From: Thauera sp.
GTDB taxonomy: Bacteria > Pseudomonadota > Gammaproteobacteria > Burkholderiales > Rhodocyclaceae
Length of the DNA stretch: 8,300 nt
Reading direction: 5' to 3'
Assembly (NCBI GenBank): GCA_003446655.1
Contig: DMCZ01000254.1
Span: 3,684-11,983, forward strand
Under the pieces are notes generated by a model. The model ran no database searches. It saw only the letters and a list, made by a program, of their open reading frames with translations, and was not told the DNA's origin. A program made the translations under genes and the position numbers. Below, in pieces: positions 6,526 through 8,300 of the stretch (positions are counted from its first letter, which is position 1; every line of letters begins with the position of its first letter).

Positions 6526-7104
6526 TCAGCGCCGGGTCGGGTCGGGTTCCCCGTCACCGAGCGGCCAGCGACCAAGCACTCGGTAGTGCGCCCCGACGCC
6601 GTCGGGTTCTGAAGCAACCAGCACGAAGCTCGCGACGGGCCAGCGCAGCGCTGGTATTTCGGTGCCGGGTGGTGGCCGCAGGGCATTGCGCACCAGCGTC
6701 ACATGGGCGTTGAACGCGCGGTCGTCCAGCTCGAATCCGGCAGCACGCAGTCTCATACCGAGCCCCTCAGCCAGCGTCGTGAGGGGCGCTGAAGGACGAC
6801 CGCATCCAGCCCACAGGATGCGATTGCCGTACCAACTGCCCACCCGATCGAGCGCAAGGACGAAGCGCGCACCTTTCACCGACTGCGCGACGCTTGCGAG
6901 CGCCTCCAGCCTCGAGGCCTCGACATCGCCGAGAAAGCTCAGCGTGAGATGTATCGTGTCGCGCCGCATGAGGCGCCCGCCGCAGGCGGCCTGCAAGGCA
7001 CGTCCGCGGGCATGCAGCGCAGCCGCGGTGGCGGCGTCCGGCCACAGCGCGAAGAAGACGCGCGAGCGCGCAGGGCGATCGGTCGCGGGGGCGCGCCCGC
7101 TCAC
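6526..7104 (-). CDS. thpR: RNA 2',3'-cyclic phosphodiesterase (2H superfamily)
   Basis: This 192-aa protein is a 2H phosphoesterase, formerly called LigT or 2'-5' RNA ligase. Both signature motifs are intact: IHLTLSFLG with His52-x-Thr54, and FNAHVTLVR with His134-x-Thr136, which line the active site symmetrically. The start region RVFFALWPD (15-23) is the typical first strand of the family. It opens RNA 2',3'-cyclic phosphates to 2'-phosphates in the cytosol; its physiological substrate is uncertain. The start is GTG at 7104, chosen because it overlaps the ispF stop in GTGA (7104-7101). The next methionine, at residue 46, lies past the first strand. There is no clear Shine-Dalgarno, so translation probably depends on coupling to ispF. 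It is the last gene before the hairpin at 6465-6485. Confidence 0.92.
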   Translation of the reverse strand: MSGRAPATDRPARSRVFFALWPDAATAAALHARGRALQAACGGRLMRRDTIHLTLSFLGDVEASRLEALASVAQSVKGARFVLALDRVGSWYGNRILWAGCGRPSAPLTTLAEGLGMRLRAAGFELDDRAFNAHVTLVRNALRPPPGTEIPALRWPVASFVLVASEPDGVGAHYRVLGRWPLGDGEPDPTRR

Positions 7105-7589
7105 GCTGCGCGCGCGAGCAGCGCGACCACCTGGGCCGCAATTCCTTCCCCGCGGCCGGTGAAGCCGAGCTTCTCGGTGGTCTTGCCCTTGATGTTGATC
7201 GCACCCGGCTCCATCGCCAGGTCCGCGGCGATGTTCTCCACCATCGCCGGCGCATAGGGCAGCACGCGCGGCGCCTTGCAGATCAGCGTGGCGTCGATGT
7301 TGACCACCTGCCAGCCCGCCGCGCGAACGCGCGCAAAGGCTTCGCGCAGCAGCACGCGACTGTCGGCGCCGGCATGGGCGGGATCGGTGTCCGGGAACAG
7401 CCGGCCGATGTCGCCGAGCCCGGCCGCGCCCAGCAAGGCGTCGGTGACGGCATGCAGCAGCACGTCGGCATCGGAGTGGCCGAGCAGGCCCTGAGCGAAG
7501 GGAATGCGCACGCCGCCCACGATCAGCGCACGACCGGGAACCAGCGCGTGGACGTCGAAGCCCTGGCCAATACGGAACGGGAAGTTCAT
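7101..7589 (-). CDS. ispF: 2-C-methyl-D-erythritol 2,4-cyclodiphosphate synthase
   Basis: IspF converts CDP-methylerythritol 2-phosphate to methylerythritol 2,4-cyclodiphosphate with release of CMP, in the MEP isoprenoid pathway. The 162-aa length is standard. Zinc ligands are Asp12 and His14 (GQGFDVHAL) and His46 (LLHAVTDALLG), each offset by 4 from E. coli Asp8, His10 and His42. Other family motifs are GHSDADV (37-43), GDIGRLFPDTDP (59-70) and the CDP-binding KTTEKLGFTGRGEGI (136-150). ATG at 7589 overlaps the ispD stop in ATGA (7589-7586), and AGGGG at 7602-7598 is a modest ribosome binding site inside ispD. An upstream extension of the frame lies wholly within ispD and is not real. Its product is a homotrimer in known cases. 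It is coupled to thpR downstream by a GTGA overlap. Confidence 0.97.
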   Translation of the reverse strand: MNFPFRIGQGFDVHALVPGRALIVGGVRIPFAQGLLGHSDADVLLHAVTDALLGAAGLGDIGRLFPDTDPAHAGADSRVLLREAFARVRAAGWQVVNIDATLICKAPRVLPYAPAMVENIAADLAMEPGAINIKGKTTEKLGFTGRGEGIAAQVVALLARAA

Positions 7590-8296
7590 CTGGTCTGCCC
7601 CTGGCGATGTTGAAGGATCCACTCGGCCAGGTGCAGATCGAGCGGATAGGTGACCTTGAGGTTGGTGGCGTCGCCCTGCACCAGACGCGGCCGCAGGCCT
7701 GCGGCCTCGATCGCGCTGGCTTCGTCGGTGACGTCCTTGGCGTGTTCGAGCGCGCGGCGCAGCATCACGTAGCGGAACATCTGCGGTGTCTGCGCCTGCC
7801 ACAGGCTGTCGCGCGGCACGGTCTCGAGCACATGGCGGCGTTCGTCCGCGCGTTTGAGCGTGTCCGCTACCGGCACCGCGAGCAGGCCACCGACTTCTTC
7901 GCGAGCGAGCTCGCGCACCAGGGTCTCGACATGCCAGGGTGCCAGGCACGGGCGCGCAGCATCGTGCACCAGGACCCAGTCCGACTGCGCCACCTCACCG
8001 GCGATCGCGCGCAAGCCACCGAGCACGCTGTCGGCCCGTGTCGCCCCGCCGCAGAACAACGGGCGCAGCTTGGGTCCGAGCATCGTCCAGTCGTGACGCG
8101 ACCACTCACGGTCGTCCACCGACAGGATCACGAAGACCTGATCGATCTCGGGCGCAGCGCACAACACGGAGAGCGCATGGTGGATCAGCGGCCGTCCGAG
8201 CAGCGGCAGGTACTGCTTGGGTCGGGCGGCACCCATGCGCGAGCCGCTGCCGGCGGCTGGCACGATGGCAAAGTGGCGTGGCTGGAAAGTCTGCAT
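7586..8296 (-). CDS. ispD: 2-C-methyl-D-erythritol 4-phosphate cytidylyltransferase
   Basis: IspD joins CTP and methylerythritol 4-phosphate to give CDP-methylerythritol and pyrophosphate, two enzymatic steps before IspF (IspE lies between and is not in the window). The 236-aa product equals the E. coli length. The CTP-binding loop PAAGSGSRMG (13-22) holds Arg20, and PKQYLPL (26-32) holds Lys27, both at the same numbers as E. coli. VHDAARP (110-116), TDEASAIE (190-197) and NLKVTYPLD (212-220, Lys214) complete the active site. The start ATG at 8296 gives the expected N-terminus, but only 4 nt upstream are visible, so promoter and ribosome binding site cannot be judged. A preceding gene in the same operon is possible. 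It ends in a 4-nt overlap with ispF. Confidence 0.97.
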   Translation of the reverse strand: MQTFQPRHFAIVPAAGSGSRMGAARPKQYLPLLGRPLIHHALSVLCAAPEIDQVFVILSVDDREWSRHDWTMLGPKLRPLFCGGATRADSVLGGLRAIAGEVAQSDWVLVHDAARPCLAPWHVETLVRELAREEVGGLLAVPVADTLKRADERRHVLETVPRDSLWQAQTPQMFRYVMLRRALEHAKDVTDEASAIEAAGLRPRLVQGDATNLKVTYPLDLHLAEWILQHRQGQTR

Positions 8297-8300
8297 GGGC

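Noticed and set aside
6307..6612. 101-codon plus-strand frame after the host-attachment-family gene
   Set aside because: It runs through a terminator-like hairpin and into thpR on the opposite strand. The product is proline/arginine-rich with no family resemblance, and no clear ribosome binding site was seen.
7590..7949. N-terminal extension of ispF by 120 residues (IspDF fusion idea)
   Set aside because: The extension is out of frame with ispD and its residues do not resemble IspD. ispD ends in its own TGA at 7588-7586, so the two are separate genes with a 4-nt overlap.
1..8300. Mobile element, CRISPR, phage or defence system
   Set aside because: No transposase, integrase, repeat array, att-like site or defence domain was seen. 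All genes are recognisable housekeeping or conserved families with uniform base composition.

Overview
The window looks like an ordinary stretch of a high-GC betaproteobacterial chromosome, most likely from the Rhodocyclales (Azoarcus, Aromatoleum or Thauera type). This rests on strong G/C bias at third codon positions, the flavour of the proteins, the presence of a RelA-type synthetase with an EFDD motif, and the ispD-ispF pairing. The genus is inference; no rRNA or other taxonomic marker is present. I see no rRNA, tRNA, insertion sequence, phage gene, CRISPR array or obvious sign of horizontal transfer. I did not find a convincing undescribed system.

Layout. (1) Positions 1-1862, plus strand: 3' nine-tenths of ppk1 (polyphosphate kinase), cut by the left window edge. 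(2) Positions 1948-4152, minus strand: relA, convergent with ppk1, with an 85-bp gap that holds a dyad likely to act as a shared terminator. (3) Positions 4153-4340: divergent intergenic region with a possible extended -10 promoter lying directly on the relA start codon. (4) Positions 4341-5621, plus strand: mtfA (M90 zinc peptidase) followed 21 nt later by a short-chain flavodoxin-family gene, probably one transcript. (5) Positions 5836-6276, plus strand: a gene of the 'host attachment protein' family behind its own candidate promoter and a strong Shine-Dalgarno. (6) Positions 6277-6525: convergent gap with a perfect 9-bp hairpin. (7) Positions 8296-6526, minus strand: ispD-ispF-thpR, joined by two 4-nt stop/start overlaps.

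How the genes relate. ppk1 and relA both belong to nutrient-stress physiology (polyphosphate and (p)ppGpp), although they are convergent and so not co-transcribed. ispD and ispF supply two steps of the MEP isoprenoid pathway, and thpR, an RNA 2',3'-cyclic phosphodiesterase, is translationally chained to them with no obvious metabolic link. mtfA, the flavodoxin and the host-attachment-family protein are poorly understood accessory housekeeping genes. The points most worth a second look are the possible leaderless relA start, the regulatory elements ahead of the host-attachment-family gene, and the tight ispF-thpR coupling.
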